Positions 46,898-56,329 of a DNA stretch of 64,000 bases are shown here, one piece after another; the stretch's first letter is position 1; each line of letters starts with the position of its first letter. This DNA comes from Arthrobacter sp. NEB 688 (GTDB taxonomy: Bacteria; Actinomycetota; Actinomycetes; Actinomycetales; Dermatophilaceae): positions 2,046,001 through 2,110,000 of the forward strand of contig NZ_CP053707.1 in the NCBI RefSeq assembly GCF_013201035.1. The letters are read 5' to 3'. The notes under the pieces were generated by a model. It saw nothing but the letters and a program-made list of their open reading frames with translations, made no database searches and was not told where the DNA came from. The position numbers and the translations under genes are program-made.

Positions 46898-48559
46898 GTG
46901 CCCGACGTCCTCACCGCCGCCGACGCCCGGCAGTGGGCCCTCCTGACCCGGGCGGCCCTCGCGGCCCGGCGCACCGAGATCGACGGGCTCAACGTCTTCC
47001 CCGTGCCCGACGGCGACACCGGCACCAACCTCTACCTCACCCTCGACGGCGCCATCGACGAGGTCGTCGCGGCCCGGTCGGCGGCCGACGCCCACGGCCC
47101 GGCGGACCTCGTCGAGGAGTGCCGCACGCTGCGCCGTGCGGTCCTGCTGTCGGCCCGCGGCAACTCCGGGGTCATCCTCAGCCAGGTGCTCGGCGGCCTC
47201 TGCGACGTCGTCGTCGAGCAGGGCGCCACCCAGGTGGACGTCGCGCTGCTCACGGCGTGCCTCGAGCGCGGAGCGGCCAAGGCGCGGGCCAGCGTGGCGC
47301 ACCCGCAGGAGGGCACCATCCTCACCGTGGCCGACGCCGCGGCCGCCGGGGCGCGCGCCGCGTGCGACGCCGGGGGGTCGATGGCCGAGGTCTCGGCGGC
47401 CGCCGTCGAGGCCGCGACGGCGGCGCTCGCGCGCACCCCCGAGCAGCTGCCGGCGCTGGCCCGCGCCGGGGTCGTCGACGCCGGGGGAGCGGGCTGCGTC
47501 CTGCTCCTCGAGGCCCTGCACCGCGTCGTGACCGGCGCGTGGACGAGCGCCGAAGAGGGGCTGCTGGCCGCCGGCGCGGGCACCGACCCCGCCCGCTGGC
47601 ACTCGCCGCAGCCACGCGCGGCCGACGCCGCGGACGAGGAGCCCGACGCGGCCGGCCCGGCCTTCGAGGTGATGTACCTGCTGCTGGACTCCGACGCCGA
47701 GCGGGTGCAGCGGCTGACCCGCGACCTCGACGCGCTCGGCGACTCGCTCATCGTCGTCGGCGGCCCCGACCTCTGGAACGTCCACGTGCACGTCGACGAC
47801 GCCGGCGCGGCGGTCGAGGCCGCCCTCGTCGCGGGCCGCCCCGAGCGCATCCGCATCACCCACCTGCCGAGCCAGGTCGCCGCCCGCGGGGCCGTCGTCC
47901 CCCTCGGGGTGGTCGCCGGGGCGGCCGGCCCGGGCGTCGTCGCGCTGCTCCAGGAGGCCGGCGCCGTCGCGCTGGAGTTCGGGCCGGGCCGGCGCGCGTC
48001 GGCGAGCCAGCTGCTCGAGGCCGCCCGGCGCACCGGGGCCTCCGCCGTCGTCGTCCTGCCCGCCGACCCCGACGGGCTGATGGCCGCCGAGGTCGCGGCC
48101 GAGGCCGGCGCGGCCGACGGGCTCGAGGTGCACGTCGTCCCGGCCCGCACGACCGTCCAGGCCATCGCCGCGATGGCCGTCCTCGACCCCGAGCGCCCGG
48201 TCCACGCCAACGTCGTCGCGATGACGCAGGCGGCCGTCGCGACGCGGCACGGCGCGGTGTCCGTGGCGACCAAGGAGGCGCTGACGTGGGCCGGGGTCTG
48301 CCGGCCCGGCGACGTCCTCGGGATCGTCGACGGCGACGTCGCCTTCCTCGGCACCGACCTCGCCGCGTCCGCGCGCGACGTCCTCGACCGTCTGCTCTCG
48401 GCGGGCGGCGAGCTCGTCACCCTCGTCCGCGGGGCCGACGCCGACCCGCTGCTCGTCGAGCGCCTCGCCGGCGACCTCGGGCGCGAGCGGCCCGAGCTCG
48501 AGGTCGTCGTCCTCGACGGCGGCCAGCCCGTCTACCCGCTGCTCATCGGGGTGGAGTGA
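46898..48559 (+). CDS. DAK2-domain protein (FakA/YloV-like kinase)
   Basis: A 553-residue protein. The N-terminal DAK2/DhaL domain has the nucleotide/magnesium motif [14 protein letters not shown]-type ([15 protein letters not shown], residues 33-47) and [19 protein letters not shown] near 88. The middle and C-terminal parts ([38 protein letters not shown]) match FakA/YloV. FakA phosphorylates exogenous fatty acids bound by FakB. TACGCT is six bases before the GTG, so the message is probably leaderless. recG follows with overlapping or near-overlapping starts, an arrangement widely conserved in bacteria, and both may be expressed together. Confidence 0.88.
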   Translation: MPDVLTAADARQWALLTRAALAARRTEIDGLNVFPVPDGDTGTNLYLTLDGAIDEVVAARSAADAHGPADLVEECRTLRRAVLLSARGNSGVILSQVLGGLCDVVVEQGATQVDVALLTACLERGAAKARASVAHPQEGTILTVADAAAAGARAACDAGGSMAEVSAAAVEAATAALARTPEQLPALARAGVVDAGGAGCVLLLEALHRVVTGAWTSAEEGLLAAGAGTDPARWHSPQPRAADAADEEPDAAGPAFEVMYLLLDSDAERVQRLTRDLDALGDSLIVVGGPDLWNVHVHVDDAGAAVEAALVAGRPERIRITHLPSQVAARGAVVPLGVVAGAAGPGVVALLQEAGAVALEFGPGRRASASQLLEAARRTGASAVVVLPADPDGLMAAEVAAEAGAADGLEVHVVPARTTVQAIAAMAVLDPERPVHANVVAMTQAAVATRHGAVSVATKEALTWAGVCRPGDVLGIVDGDVAFLGTDLAASARDVLDRLLSAGGELVTLVRGADADPLLVERLAGDLGRERPELEVVVLDGGQPVYPLLIGVE

Positions 48560-48561
48560 CG

Positions 48562-50739
48562 ATGGCCACCGAGTCCAGCCCGCTGCGGCCGATCATCGCG
48601 CAGGCCGCCGCCGACTTCGCGAAGCACCGCGACATCCACACCGTCGGCGACATCCTCGCCTACTGGCCGCGGCGCTACCGCACCCGTGAGGCCGACCTCG
48701 GCGCCGTGACCCCGGGGGAGTTCCTCGTCGGGGTGGCCGAGGTGCGCTCCGCCACGACCCGCCGGATGAAGACGCGCAAGGGCACGATGCTCGAGGTCGT
48801 CATCACCGACGGCCGCCACGAGCTCGACATCACGTTCTTCAAGGCCTGGGGCCACGACAAGGTGCTCGTACCCGGCGCGCGGGGCATCTTCGCCGGGACG
48901 GTCGGGACCTACCGGGGGCGCCTGCAGCTGACGCACCCCGGCTACACGATGCTCGACGACTACGACGCGGGGGAGCGGCGCGACCTCATCCCGTTCTACC
49001 GGCGGGTCGGCAAGCTCCCGACCTGGACGGTCAGCGAGTCGGTGCGCCGCGTCCTCGACGTCCTCGACGACGTGCCCGACGCCCTGCCCGAGGACGTCCG
49101 GGTGCGGCGGAACCTGATGTCGCGCACCGACGCCCTGCGCGGGATCCACGGCCCGGACACCCTCGAGCAGGTCGCGGCCGCCCAGCAGCGGCTGCGCTAC
49201 GAGGAGGCGTTCGTCCTCCAGGCGACGCTCGCGCAGCGCCGGCGGGCCTCCGCCGCGACGGCCACGCGGGCGCGGCCGGGTCGCGCCGACGGGCTGCTCG
49301 CCGCCTTCGACGAGCGGCTGCCGTTCACCCTGACCGGCGGCCAGCGCGACATCGGCGAGGTCGTGGCCGACGAGATGGGCCGCGAGGTCCCGATGCACCG
49401 ACTGCTCCAGGGCGAGGTCGGCTCCGGCAAGACGGTCGTCGCGCTGCGGGCGATGCTCCGAGCGGTCGACTCGGACGGGCAGGCCGCGCTCCTCGCCCCC
49501 ACCGAGGTCCTCGCCGCGCAGCACCACCGGACGATCACCCGGATGCTCGGGGACCTCGCCGAGGGCGGGATGCTGGGCGGCGCCGAGCACGGGACGCGCG
49601 TCGCCCTGCTCACCGGCAGCCAGCCGACCGCCGAGCGCCGGCGCACCCTCCTCGACGTCGTGAGCGGAGACGCGGGCATCGTCGTCGGCACGCACGCCCT
49701 GCTCCAGGAGCACGTCGACTTCTACGACCTCGCCCTCGTCGTCGTCGACGAGCAGCACCGTTTCGGCGTGGAGCAGCGGGACGCGTTGCGCGCCAAGGGC
49801 TCCACCCCACCGCACGTCCTCGTCATGACCGCGACGCCCATCCCGCGCACCGTCGCGATGACGGTCTTCGGCGACCTCGAGACCTCGACGCTGCGCGAGC
49901 TGCCCGCCGGGCGCGCGCCCATCACGACGCACGTCGTGCCCGAGGACCGGCCCGGGTGGATGGAGCGGACGTGGCAGCGCATCGCCGAGGAGGTGCGCTC
50001 CGGCCGGCAGGCGTACGTCGTGTGCCCGCGCATCGGCGACGACGACGCCGCCGACGAGGGGGCCGTGCTCACGGTCGAGGCGGCCGACCCGGACGCCGAG
50101 GAGGCCGCCGACGCCCCGCCGCCGCGCCCGCTGACGAGCGTGACGGCCCTGTCCGCGCGGCTGGCCGAGGAGCCGGCCCTCGCCGGGCTCACCCTCGAGG
50201 TCCTCCACGGCCGGATGCCCGCCGAGGACAAGGACGCCGTCATGGGCCGCTTCCAGCGCGGCGAGACCGACGTCCTCGTCTCGACGACGGTCGTCGAGGT
50301 GGGGGTCGACGTGCCCAACGCGAGCGTCATGGTCGTCATGGACGCCGACCGCTTCGGGGTCAGCCAGCTGCACCAGCTGCGCGGGCGCATCGGCCGCGGC
50401 GGCTTCCCGGGCCTGTGCCTGCTCGTCACGGGGTCCGAGGCCGAGCCGGCGCTCACCCGGCTGACGGCCGTGGCCGGGACGACGGACGGCTTCGAGCTGG
50501 CCCGCCTCGACCTCGCCCAGCGCCGCGAGGGCGACATCCTCGGCGCCGCGCAGCACGGCCGGCGCACGCAGCTGGAGTTCCTCCACATCCTCGAGCACGA
50601 GGACGTCATCGAGCAGGCCCGCGAGGACGCCTTCGCGCTCGTCGAGGCCGACCCCGACCTCGCCGACCACCCCCTGCTCGCCGCCGCCGTCCAGGCCCGC
50701 GTCGACGCCGAGCAGGCCGCCTACCTGGAGCGTGGCTGA
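48562..50739 (+). CDS. recG: ATP-dependent DNA helicase RecG
   Basis: A 725-residue superfamily 2 helicase that remodels stalled replication forks and Holliday junctions. An N-terminal wedge/OB domain (LAYWPRRYRTREADLGAVTP) precedes the motor. Walker A is LQGEVGSGKTVVALRA near residue 284. The DEAD-type box is VVVDEQHRFGVEQRDAL at 393. TATPIPRTVAMTVFGDLE and QLHQLRGRIGRGGFPGLCLL are motifs III and VI. ATG 48562 lies two bases after the upstream stop; GTG 48556, which overlaps that stop, is also in frame. rsmD shares one base with its stop codon. Confidence 0.95.
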   Translation: MATESSPLRPIIAQAAADFAKHRDIHTVGDILAYWPRRYRTREADLGAVTPGEFLVGVAEVRSATTRRMKTRKGTMLEVVITDGRHELDITFFKAWGHDKVLVPGARGIFAGTVGTYRGRLQLTHPGYTMLDDYDAGERRDLIPFYRRVGKLPTWTVSESVRRVLDVLDDVPDALPEDVRVRRNLMSRTDALRGIHGPDTLEQVAAAQQRLRYEEAFVLQATLAQRRRASAATATRARPGRADGLLAAFDERLPFTLTGGQRDIGEVVADEMGREVPMHRLLQGEVGSGKTVVALRAMLRAVDSDGQAALLAPTEVLAAQHHRTITRMLGDLAEGGMLGGAEHGTRVALLTGSQPTAERRRTLLDVVSGDAGIVVGTHALLQEHVDFYDLALVVVDEQHRFGVEQRDALRAKGSTPPHVLVMTATPIPRTVAMTVFGDLETSTLRELPAGRAPITTHVVPEDRPGWMERTWQRIAEEVRSGRQAYVVCPRIGDDDAADEGAVLTVEAADPDAEEAADAPPPRPLTSVTALSARLAEEPALAGLTLEVLHGRMPAEDKDAVMGRFQRGETDVLVSTTVVEVGVDVPNASVMVVMDADRFGVSQLHQLRGRIGRGGFPGLCLLVTGSEAEPALTRLTAVAGTTDGFELARLDLAQRREGDILGAAQHGRRTQLEFLHILEHEDVIEQAREDAFALVEADPDLADHPLLAAAVQARVDAEQAAYLERG

Positions 50740-51302
50740 TGACCCGCATCATCGCCGGCACCCGCGGCGGGCGGACCCTGCGCACCCCGCCCGGCTCGGG
50801 CACTCGCCCGACGAGCGACCGGGTGCGCGAGGCGCTCTTCTCGGCGCTCGAGGCCCGCGACGCCCTGCGCGGCGGGCACGTCCTCGACCTCTACGCCGGC
50901 TCCGGCGCGCTCGGGCTCGAGGCGATGAGCCGGGGGGCGCGCTCGTGCGTCCTCGTCGAGTCCGACCGGCGGGCCGCCTCCGTCGTCGCGGCCAACGTCG
51001 CCTCGCTCGCGCTCACGGGGGTGCGGGTCGTGCCGACGACGGTCTCCGCGGCGCTCGCCGGCCAGCCGGGGGCCGAGGGGCCGGCCGACCTCGTGTTCAT
51101 CGACCCGCCCTACGACGTGGGGGAGGAGGCCCTGGGCACCGTCCTCGACCGCCTCGTCGACGGCTGGCTGGCCGCCGACGGGCTCGTCGTCGTCGAGCGC
51201 TCATCGCGCTCGCCCGAGCCCGCCTGGCCCACCGGCCTCGAGCGCGTCGGCAAGCCCCGCAAGTACGGCGAGACGACCGTCTGGCTCGCCGAGCGCGCCT
51301 GA
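50739..51302 (+). CDS. rsmD: 16S rRNA (guanine(966)-N2)-methyltransferase
   Basis: A 187-residue SAM-dependent methyltransferase. It starts MTRIIAGTRGGRTLRTPPGS with the substrate-binding basic N-terminus and RPTSDRVREALFSALEARDA. The SAM motif is VLDLYAGSGALGLEAMSRGA and the catalytic motif is VFIDPPYDVGEEAL (DPPY). It methylates G966 of 16S rRNA in the 30S subunit. The ATG shares one base with the recG stop. In actinobacteria rsmD is usually followed by coaD; here a hemerythrin gene is inserted between them. Confidence 0.93.
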   Translation: MTRIIAGTRGGRTLRTPPGSGTRPTSDRVREALFSALEARDALRGGHVLDLYAGSGALGLEAMSRGARSCVLVESDRRAASVVAANVASLALTGVRVVPTTVSAALAGQPGAEGPADLVFIDPPYDVGEEALGTVLDRLVDGWLAADGLVVVERSSRSPEPAWPTGLERVGKPRKYGETTVWLAERA

Positions 51303-51366
51303 CCCTCTCGTCGAAGGACGGGGTGCATCGGGGCAGGTCAGCCCGGCCACCTGACAGGATGCGGGG

Positions 51367-51996
51367 ATGAGCGACTACGAGATCCCCCGGCCGGTCAGCG
51401 GCGACGTCATCGAGCGCATCCTCGAGGACCACCGGCTCTTCGAGGACCTCCTGCGCGAGGCCCGGCGCACCGACACCGACCGCGAGGCCGCCCGCCGCGC
51501 GCTCGCCGAGGTGCTGACCGCCCACGCCGTCGCCGAGGAGGAGAAGGTCTACCCGACCCTGCGCGCGAAGGCCGCCGACATCACCGACCACGAGGCCGAG
51601 CACGGCGAGGAGGAGCACGCCGAGATCAACGAGGCGCTGCTCGCCTTCCTGCGCGCCAAGGGCACCGACACCCAGAAGTACGACGACGCCCTCGAGGACC
51701 TCGCGACGGTGGTCAACCACCACGCGAACGAGGAGGAGCAGACGATCCTCAACCCGGCCCGCGAGGAGGTCGACCTCGAGGTGCGCGAGCGGCTCGGCGT
51801 CGACTGGCTGACCCGCCGCAACGAGCTGCTCGAGCAGGGCTGCGGCTCCGAGGAGCAGGTCGCCGCCCTCGTCGACGAGGCGGTCGACAAGGGCGCCCTC
51901 GCCCCCGAGGAGGCGCGCGAGGAGGCCGACCGAATCAAGGCCGAGGCCAAGGAGAAGGCCGAGGAGGTCGAGGACGCGGCGAAGAACGGCGACTGA
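51367..51996 (+). CDS. Hemerythrin HHE-domain protein
   Basis: A 209-residue protein. Residues 15-135 form a four-helix HHE bundle. Probable di-iron ligands are in ILEDHRLFEDLLREA, LTAHAVAEEEKVYPTL, DHEAEHGEEEHAEINEA and VVNHHANEEEQTILNP. The C-terminal 70 residues are charged and helical, ending KAEAKEKAEEVEDAAKNGD, and may be a coiled-coil extension. Hemerythrin-like proteins bind oxygen, NO or iron, or respond to oxidative stress. It lies between rsmD and coaD, an insertion relative to the common order. A weak box GACAGGAT is near the start; the ATG at 51367 has little ribosome site. Confidence 0.85.
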   Translation: MSDYEIPRPVSGDVIERILEDHRLFEDLLREARRTDTDREAARRALAEVLTAHAVAEEEKVYPTLRAKAADITDHEAEHGEEEHAEINEALLAFLRAKGTDTQKYDDALEDLATVVNHHANEEEQTILNPAREEVDLEVRERLGVDWLTRRNELLEQGCGSEEQVAALVDEAVDKGALAPEEAREEADRIKAEAKEKAEEVEDAAKNGD

Positions 51997-52029
51997 CCCT
52001 CCCGTGGAGCCCTTGCTAGGTTGGCGCGC

Positions 52030-52533
52030 GTGAGCGAGCGCGTCCGCCGGGCCGTCTGTCCCGGCTCCTACGACCCGGTGACCCACGGCCACCTCGACGT
52101 CGTCGCGCGCGCCGCCGCGCTGCACGACGAGGTGGTCGTGGCGATCCTCCACAACCCCGCGAAGCAGGGGACGTTCACCGTCCCCGAGCGGGTGGCCCTC
52201 GTCGAGCACGCGCTCGCCGACCGCGGCCTGGCCGACGTCGTGCGCGTCGAGGCCTTCGCCGACCGCCTCCTCGTCGACGTCTGCCGCGACCTCGGGGCCG
52301 ACGTCCTCGTCAAGGGCCTGCGCGGCGGCACCGACTTCGACTACGAGCTGCCGATGGCCCGGATGAACCGGCACCTGACCGGGCTCGAGACGCTCTTCCT
52401 GCCCGGTGAGCCCTCGCTGGCCCACGTGTCGAGCTCCCTCGTCAAGGAGGTCGTCCGCTACGGCGGCGACGTGAGCGGCCTCGTACCGGACGAGGTGCGC
52501 GACGCCCTCGTCGCCCGGCTGCGTGACCGCTGA
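52030..52533 (+). CDS. coaD: Phosphopantetheine adenylyltransferase
   Basis: A 167-residue nucleotidyltransferase that makes dephospho-CoA from 4-phosphopantetheine and ATP. It has CPGSYDPVTHGHLDVVARAA (T-x-x-H motif near residue 10) and VLVKGLRGGTDFDYELPMAR with LPGEPSLAHVSSSLVKEVVR. These are the standard substrate-binding stretches. GTG 52030 lies seven bases after TAGGTT, so its mRNA is probably leaderless. A TTG start at 52021 would overlap this box. The acyltransferase gene overlaps its end by 11 bases. Confidence 0.95.
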   Translation: MSERVRRAVCPGSYDPVTHGHLDVVARAAALHDEVVVAILHNPAKQGTFTVPERVALVEHALADRGLADVVRVEAFADRLLVDVCRDLGADVLVKGLRGGTDFDYELPMARMNRHLTGLETLFLPGEPSLAHVSSSLVKEVVRYGGDVSGLVPDEVRDALVARLRDR

Positions 52534-54643
52534 GGCGAGCGCCCCGGAGCAGGCCCGCGCCGGGCAGCGCTCGACGGGGCGGCGACCCGGCTTCCGGCGC
52601 GACGTCGAGGGCCTGCGTGCCGTCGCGGTCCTCTCGGTGCTGGCCTACCACGCCGGTCTGCCGGTCCACGCGGGCTTCGTCGGCGTCGACATCTTCTTCG
52701 TCATCTCGGGCTTCCTCATCACCGGCCTGCTCGTCGCCGAGCTCGACCGGACCGGCACCGTCTCGTGGGTGCGCTTCGTCGGCCGGCGCGTGCGCCGGCT
52801 GCTGCCCGCCGCCGTGGTCGTCCTGCTCGTCACGACGCTGTTCACGTGGCTCGTCGTCCCCGGGCAGCGCCGCCAGCAGGTCGGCCACGACGTCATCGCC
52901 GCCGCGACGTACGTCGTCAACTGGGTCCTTGCCGGCCGTGAGGTCGACTACCTCGCCTCGGACGTGCGCCCCTCGCCGGTCCAGCACTTCTGGAGCCTCG
53001 CCGTCGAGGAGCAGTTCTACGTCGTCTGGCCGCTGCTCCTCCTGGCCCTCGCGCTGCTCGCCCGCCGGACGGGTCGGCGCCCCGACCGCCGCACGGTCGC
53101 CGTCGCGCTCGGCGCGCTGACCGGCGCCTCGTTCGTGTGGTCGCTCATCGCCTCGCACACGAGCCCGGAGGCGTCCTTCTTCACGACGACGACCCGCGTC
53201 TGGGAGCTCGGGGTGGGCGCGCTGCTCGCCGTGTGGCTGACCGGGCGGGAGCGCCCGCAGGCGCGCAGCCGGGCCGCCGACGCCCTCGGCTGGGTGGGTC
53301 TCGTCGCGCTCGTCGTCGTCGCCGTCGCGCTGCCGACGGGCATCGAGTGGCCGAGCGGGTGGGCCCTGCTGCCGACGCTGCCGACCGCGCTCGTCCTCTG
53401 GGCCGGGTGGCGCGGCGGCCGCAACGGCCCCGTCCGGCTCCTCGGCGCCCGCGCGATGGTCTGGGTCGGGGGCCTGTCGTACTCGATCTACCTCTGGCAC
53501 TGGCCGGTGCTCGTCCTCGGCGACTGGAGCGCCGAGCGCCTGACCGGCGGCCCGCTGCCCGGATGGGCCCGTGTCGCGCTCGCGCTGGGCTCGGTGTGGC
53601 CGGCCTGGGTGTCGTGGCGGTTCGTCGAGCAGCCCATCCACCACGGGGCCTGGCTGCGGCGCCGGCCCCGTGCGCTCGTCGCCGCCGGGCTCGGGATGTC
53701 CGGCGTGGCCGTCCTCGCCGCCCTCCCGCTCCTGCCGCTGGCCTCGCCCTTCGTCACCACGCCGGAGGACGGACGCGTCCCGCCGGTCTCGCAGCTCGGG
53801 GCCGCCACCGTCGTGCCGGGGCGCGCCGTCGCCGACGACGTGCAGCCCGGCTGGGTCACGCCCGACCCCCTCGTCAGCGGGGAGGACCGCCCGGACGCCG
53901 ACGTCGACCGCTGCCAGGTCGACCACGACGCGACCGAGCCCGTCGCGTGCACCTTCGGCGACCCGCGCGGCGCCGTCACCGTCGCGCTCGTCGGGGACTC
54001 CAAGGCCATGCAGTGGCTGCCCGCGCTGCAGGAGCAGGCCGGCGAGCGGGGGTGGCGCGTCGTCACGTACGGCAAGTCCGCCTGCGCCTTCGCCGCGGCG
54101 CCCGCGGCGAGCGCCGGCCGGGCCTACCCCCAGTGCGACGCCTGGAACGCCGCCGTCTCGCGCGCGCTCGCGGCCGACCCCCCGGACGTCGTCGTCACCT
54201 CCGGCGTCGCCCGAGGGGCCTGGGACGGCTCGCGCACCGACGCGCCCCTCCTCGAGGACGGCTACGCCCGGCGCTGGGCAGCCCTGGCGCGCGCCGGCGT
54301 CCCCGTCGTCGTCGTCGGGGACAGCCCGGTCTCGCCGGACGACCTCGACGTCTGCGCCGCCTGGCACCCCGACGCGCTCGCGCAGTGCACCTTCGCCGCC
54401 GCGCCGGCGCTCGCCGCGAGCGGGCTGCCCGTGCAGCGTCCGGCCGTGCAGCGGGCGGGGGAGGGCGTCACGCTGCTCGACCTCACCCCGTGGGTCTGCC
54501 CCGGTGGCGAGTGCCCCGTCGTCATCGGGCACGTCACCGTCCACCGGGCCGGCGACCACGTGACGGCCACCTACGCGCGCACCCTCGCGCCCCAGGTCGC
54601 CGGCGCCGTCGAGGTGGCCCTGACCCCCGCGAAGGCTCGGTGA
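52523..54643 (+). CDS. Acyltransferase-3 membrane protein with C-terminal SGNH domain (OafA-type), copy 1
   Basis: A 706-residue protein starting at GTG. Residues 25-400 are an acyltransferase-3 domain with about ten membrane helices: RRDVEGLRAVAVLSVLAYHA (catalytic H), [56 protein letters not shown] and WRFVEQPIHHG. After a linker, an SGNH-type domain begins at TVALVGDSKAMQWLPALQEQ (about residue 488) and ends near HVTVHRAGDHVTATYA. Such OafA-type fusions O-acetylate cell-surface sugars or peptidoglycan. The gene overlaps coaD by 11 bases and precedes yceD, interrupting the usual coaD-yceD order. Confidence 0.85.
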   Translation: MTAEASAPEQARAGQRSTGRRPGFRRDVEGLRAVAVLSVLAYHAGLPVHAGFVGVDIFFVISGFLITGLLVAELDRTGTVSWVRFVGRRVRRLLPAAVVVLLVTTLFTWLVVPGQRRQQVGHDVIAAATYVVNWVLAGREVDYLASDVRPSPVQHFWSLAVEEQFYVVWPLLLLALALLARRTGRRPDRRTVAVALGALTGASFVWSLIASHTSPEASFFTTTTRVWELGVGALLAVWLTGRERPQARSRAADALGWVGLVALVVVAVALPTGIEWPSGWALLPTLPTALVLWAGWRGGRNGPVRLLGARAMVWVGGLSYSIYLWHWPVLVLGDWSAERLTGGPLPGWARVALALGSVWPAWVSWRFVEQPIHHGAWLRRRPRALVAAGLGMSGVAVLAALPLLPLASPFVTTPEDGRVPPVSQLGAATVVPGRAVADDVQPGWVTPDPLVSGEDRPDADVDRCQVDHDATEPVACTFGDPRGAVTVALVGDSKAMQWLPALQEQAGERGWRVVTYGKSACAFAAAPAASAGRAYPQCDAWNAAVSRALAADPPDVVVTSGVARGAWDGSRTDAPLLEDGYARRWAALARAGVPVVVVGDSPVSPDDLDVCAAWHPDALAQCTFAAAPALAASGLPVQRPAVQRAGEGVTLLDLTPWVCPGGECPVVIGHVTVHRAGDHVTATYARTLAPQVAGAVEVALTPAKAR

Positions 54644-54778
54644 GGACCCTCGTCACGGCTCCGTCCGGCGCCGGGACCGACCCCGGTTTGGGCCGGTGGG
54701 GGGCCTGCCGGTACCGTTGTCCTTCGGTCTGCGTCCGTGCGGCGTGACCCGAACCCGTCCCGACCTCACCGAAAGCCC

Positions 54779-55357
54779 ATGACTCGCCCTGATCCCCGGT
54801 CCCCCTTGGTGCTCGACACCAAGCTCGTGGGCCGTCGACCCGGGACGATGCACGAGCTGGAGCGTGAGGCAGGGGCGCCGAGCGACCTCGGCACCGACGT
54901 CATCCGCGTCGAGGAGGGCAGCCCGCTGTCCCTCTCCCTGCGGATGGAGTCCGTCGTCGAGGGCGTGCTCGTCACGGGTTCGGTGCGCGGCACGGCCACC
55001 GGCGCCTGCGTGCGGTGCCTGGACCCGGTGAGCGTCTCGCTCGACGGTCACTTCCAGGAGCTGTTCGTTCACGCCGATCGCCACGACCACCACCACGAGG
55101 TGGGGGACGAGGACGCCGACGAGGAGCACCGCGTCGAGGACGGCTACATCGACCTCGACCCGGTGGTCCGGGACACGGTGGTGCCTGCACTGCCGTTCCA
55201 GCCGGTGTGCCGGCCGGACTGCCCCGGGCTGTGCTCCGTGTGCGGCCAGCCGCTCGCGGAGGACCCCGAGCACCAGCACGACGAGATCGACCCCCGATGG
55301 GCGGCGCTCTCGGCCTTGGCCGAGGACCCGTCCACGCCGACAGAGAAGAGGACCTGA
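54779..55357 (+). CDS. yceD: YceD/DUF177-family protein
   Basis: A 192-residue protein. SPLVLDTKLVGRRPGTMHEL is the N-terminus. SLRMESVVEGVLVTGSVRGT then ATGACVRCLDPVSVSLDGHF contains the first cysteine pair. VCRPDCPGLCSVCGQPLAED supplies the rest (four cysteines in a C-x3-C-x3-C-x2-C pattern), probably a zinc site. YceD proteins are linked to 23S rRNA maturation and are encoded directly before rpmF in most bacteria, as here (one base between stop and start). A histidine/aspartate-rich stretch (HADRHDHHHEVGDEDADEEH) lies between. Confidence 0.88.
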   Translation: MTRPDPRSPLVLDTKLVGRRPGTMHELEREAGAPSDLGTDVIRVEEGSPLSLSLRMESVVEGVLVTGSVRGTATGACVRCLDPVSVSLDGHFQELFVHADRHDHHHEVGDEDADEEHRVEDGYIDLDPVVRDTVVPALPFQPVCRPDCPGLCSVCGQPLAEDPEHQHDEIDPRWAALSALAEDPSTPTEKRT

Positions 55358-55358
55358 C

Positions 55359-55553
55359 GTGGCCGTTCCGAAGCGGAAGATGTCGCGCTCCAACACCCGC
55401 TCGCGCCGCGCCAACTGGAAGGCGACGGTCGTCGCGACGACCACCTGCCCGCAGTGCAAGGCGCTCACCCAGCCGCACATGGCGTGCCCGTCGTGCGGCA
55501 CCTACAAGGGGCGCCACTTCGGCGCCGCCGAGCGCACCGAGCACCAGGGCTGA
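55359..55553 (+). CDS. rpmF: 50S ribosomal protein L32, zinc type
   Basis: A 64-residue L32: [20 protein letters not shown], then [25 protein letters not shown] with two CxxC pairs (zinc-binding form). It starts at GTG one base after the yceD stop and precedes rnc by 11 bases. The yceD-rpmF-rnc-mutM order is conserved in actinobacteria and suggests one transcript. Confidence 0.96.
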   Translation: MAVPKRKMSRSNTRSRRANWKATVVATTTCPQCKALTQPHMACPSCGTYKGRHFGAAERTEHQG

Positions 55554-55564
55554 CACCCCTCCCC

Positions 55565-56329
55565 ATGGGGAAGGGGTCGGCTTCGGCCGATGCACTCGCG
55601 CCGCTGCGCCCCGTCGCCGAGCTCGTCGGTCACCTCTCGGAGGTGACCGGCGGACCCGTCGACGAGGCGCTGGTCCGGCGTGCCCTCACGCACCGCTCGT
55701 ACGCGTACGAGATGGGTGGTCTGCCGCACAACGAGCGGCTCGAGTTCCTCGGTGACTCCGTGCTGGGCCTCGTCGTCACGACGACGCTCTACGACACCAA
55801 CCCGGACGAGTCCGAGGGGCAGCTCGCGAAGCTGCGCGCCGCCGTGGTCAACATGCGGGCCCTGGCCGACGTCGGGCGCACGCTCGGCCTCGGCGACTTC
55901 GTGTTCCTCGGCCGCGGCGAGGAGAGCACCGGGGGCCGCGACAAGGACTCGATCCTCGCCGACACCGTCGAGGCGGTCATCGGCGCCGTCTACCAGTCGG
56001 CCGGCATCGAGGCCGCGGGCGAGCTCGTCCACAGCCTCGTCGACCCGCTGCTCGCGCAGTCCGCGACCCTCGGGGCGGGCCTGGACTGGAAGACGAGCCT
56101 GCAGGAGATCAGCTCGCGCCACGGCCTCGGCTCGCCCGAGTACGTCGTGACCGAGGACGGTCCCGAGCACGCGAAGTCCTTCGAGGCGTCCGTCGTCGTC
56201 GGCGGCCGGGTCCTCGGCCGCGGCTCCGGCCGGACCAAGAAGGTCGCCGAGCAGGAGGCCGCCGCCCACGGCTGGACCGCCATCCGCGACGCCCACGAGC
56301 CGCCCGAGGGCCGCCCGAGCGGTGCCTGA
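55565..56329 (+). CDS. rnc: Ribonuclease III
   Basis: A 254-residue double-strand-specific endoribonuclease for rRNA and mRNA maturation. The catalytic signature [20 protein letters not shown] lies near residue 57. The second acidic cluster is in [20 protein letters not shown]. The C-terminal dsRNA-binding domain runs from [20 protein letters not shown] to [20 protein letters not shown]. The ATG at 55565 is next to the rpmF stop; the N-terminus is about 20 residues longer than in E. coli. It overlaps mutM by eight bases. Confidence 0.95.
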   Translation: MGKGSASADALAPLRPVAELVGHLSEVTGGPVDEALVRRALTHRSYAYEMGGLPHNERLEFLGDSVLGLVVTTTLYDTNPDESEGQLAKLRAAVVNMRALADVGRTLGLGDFVFLGRGEESTGGRDKDSILADTVEAVIGAVYQSAGIEAAGELVHSLVDPLLAQSATLGAGLDWKTSLQEISSRHGLGSPEYVVTEDGPEHAKSFEASVVVGGRVLGRGSGRTKKVAEQEAAAHGWTAIRDAHEPPEGRPSGA

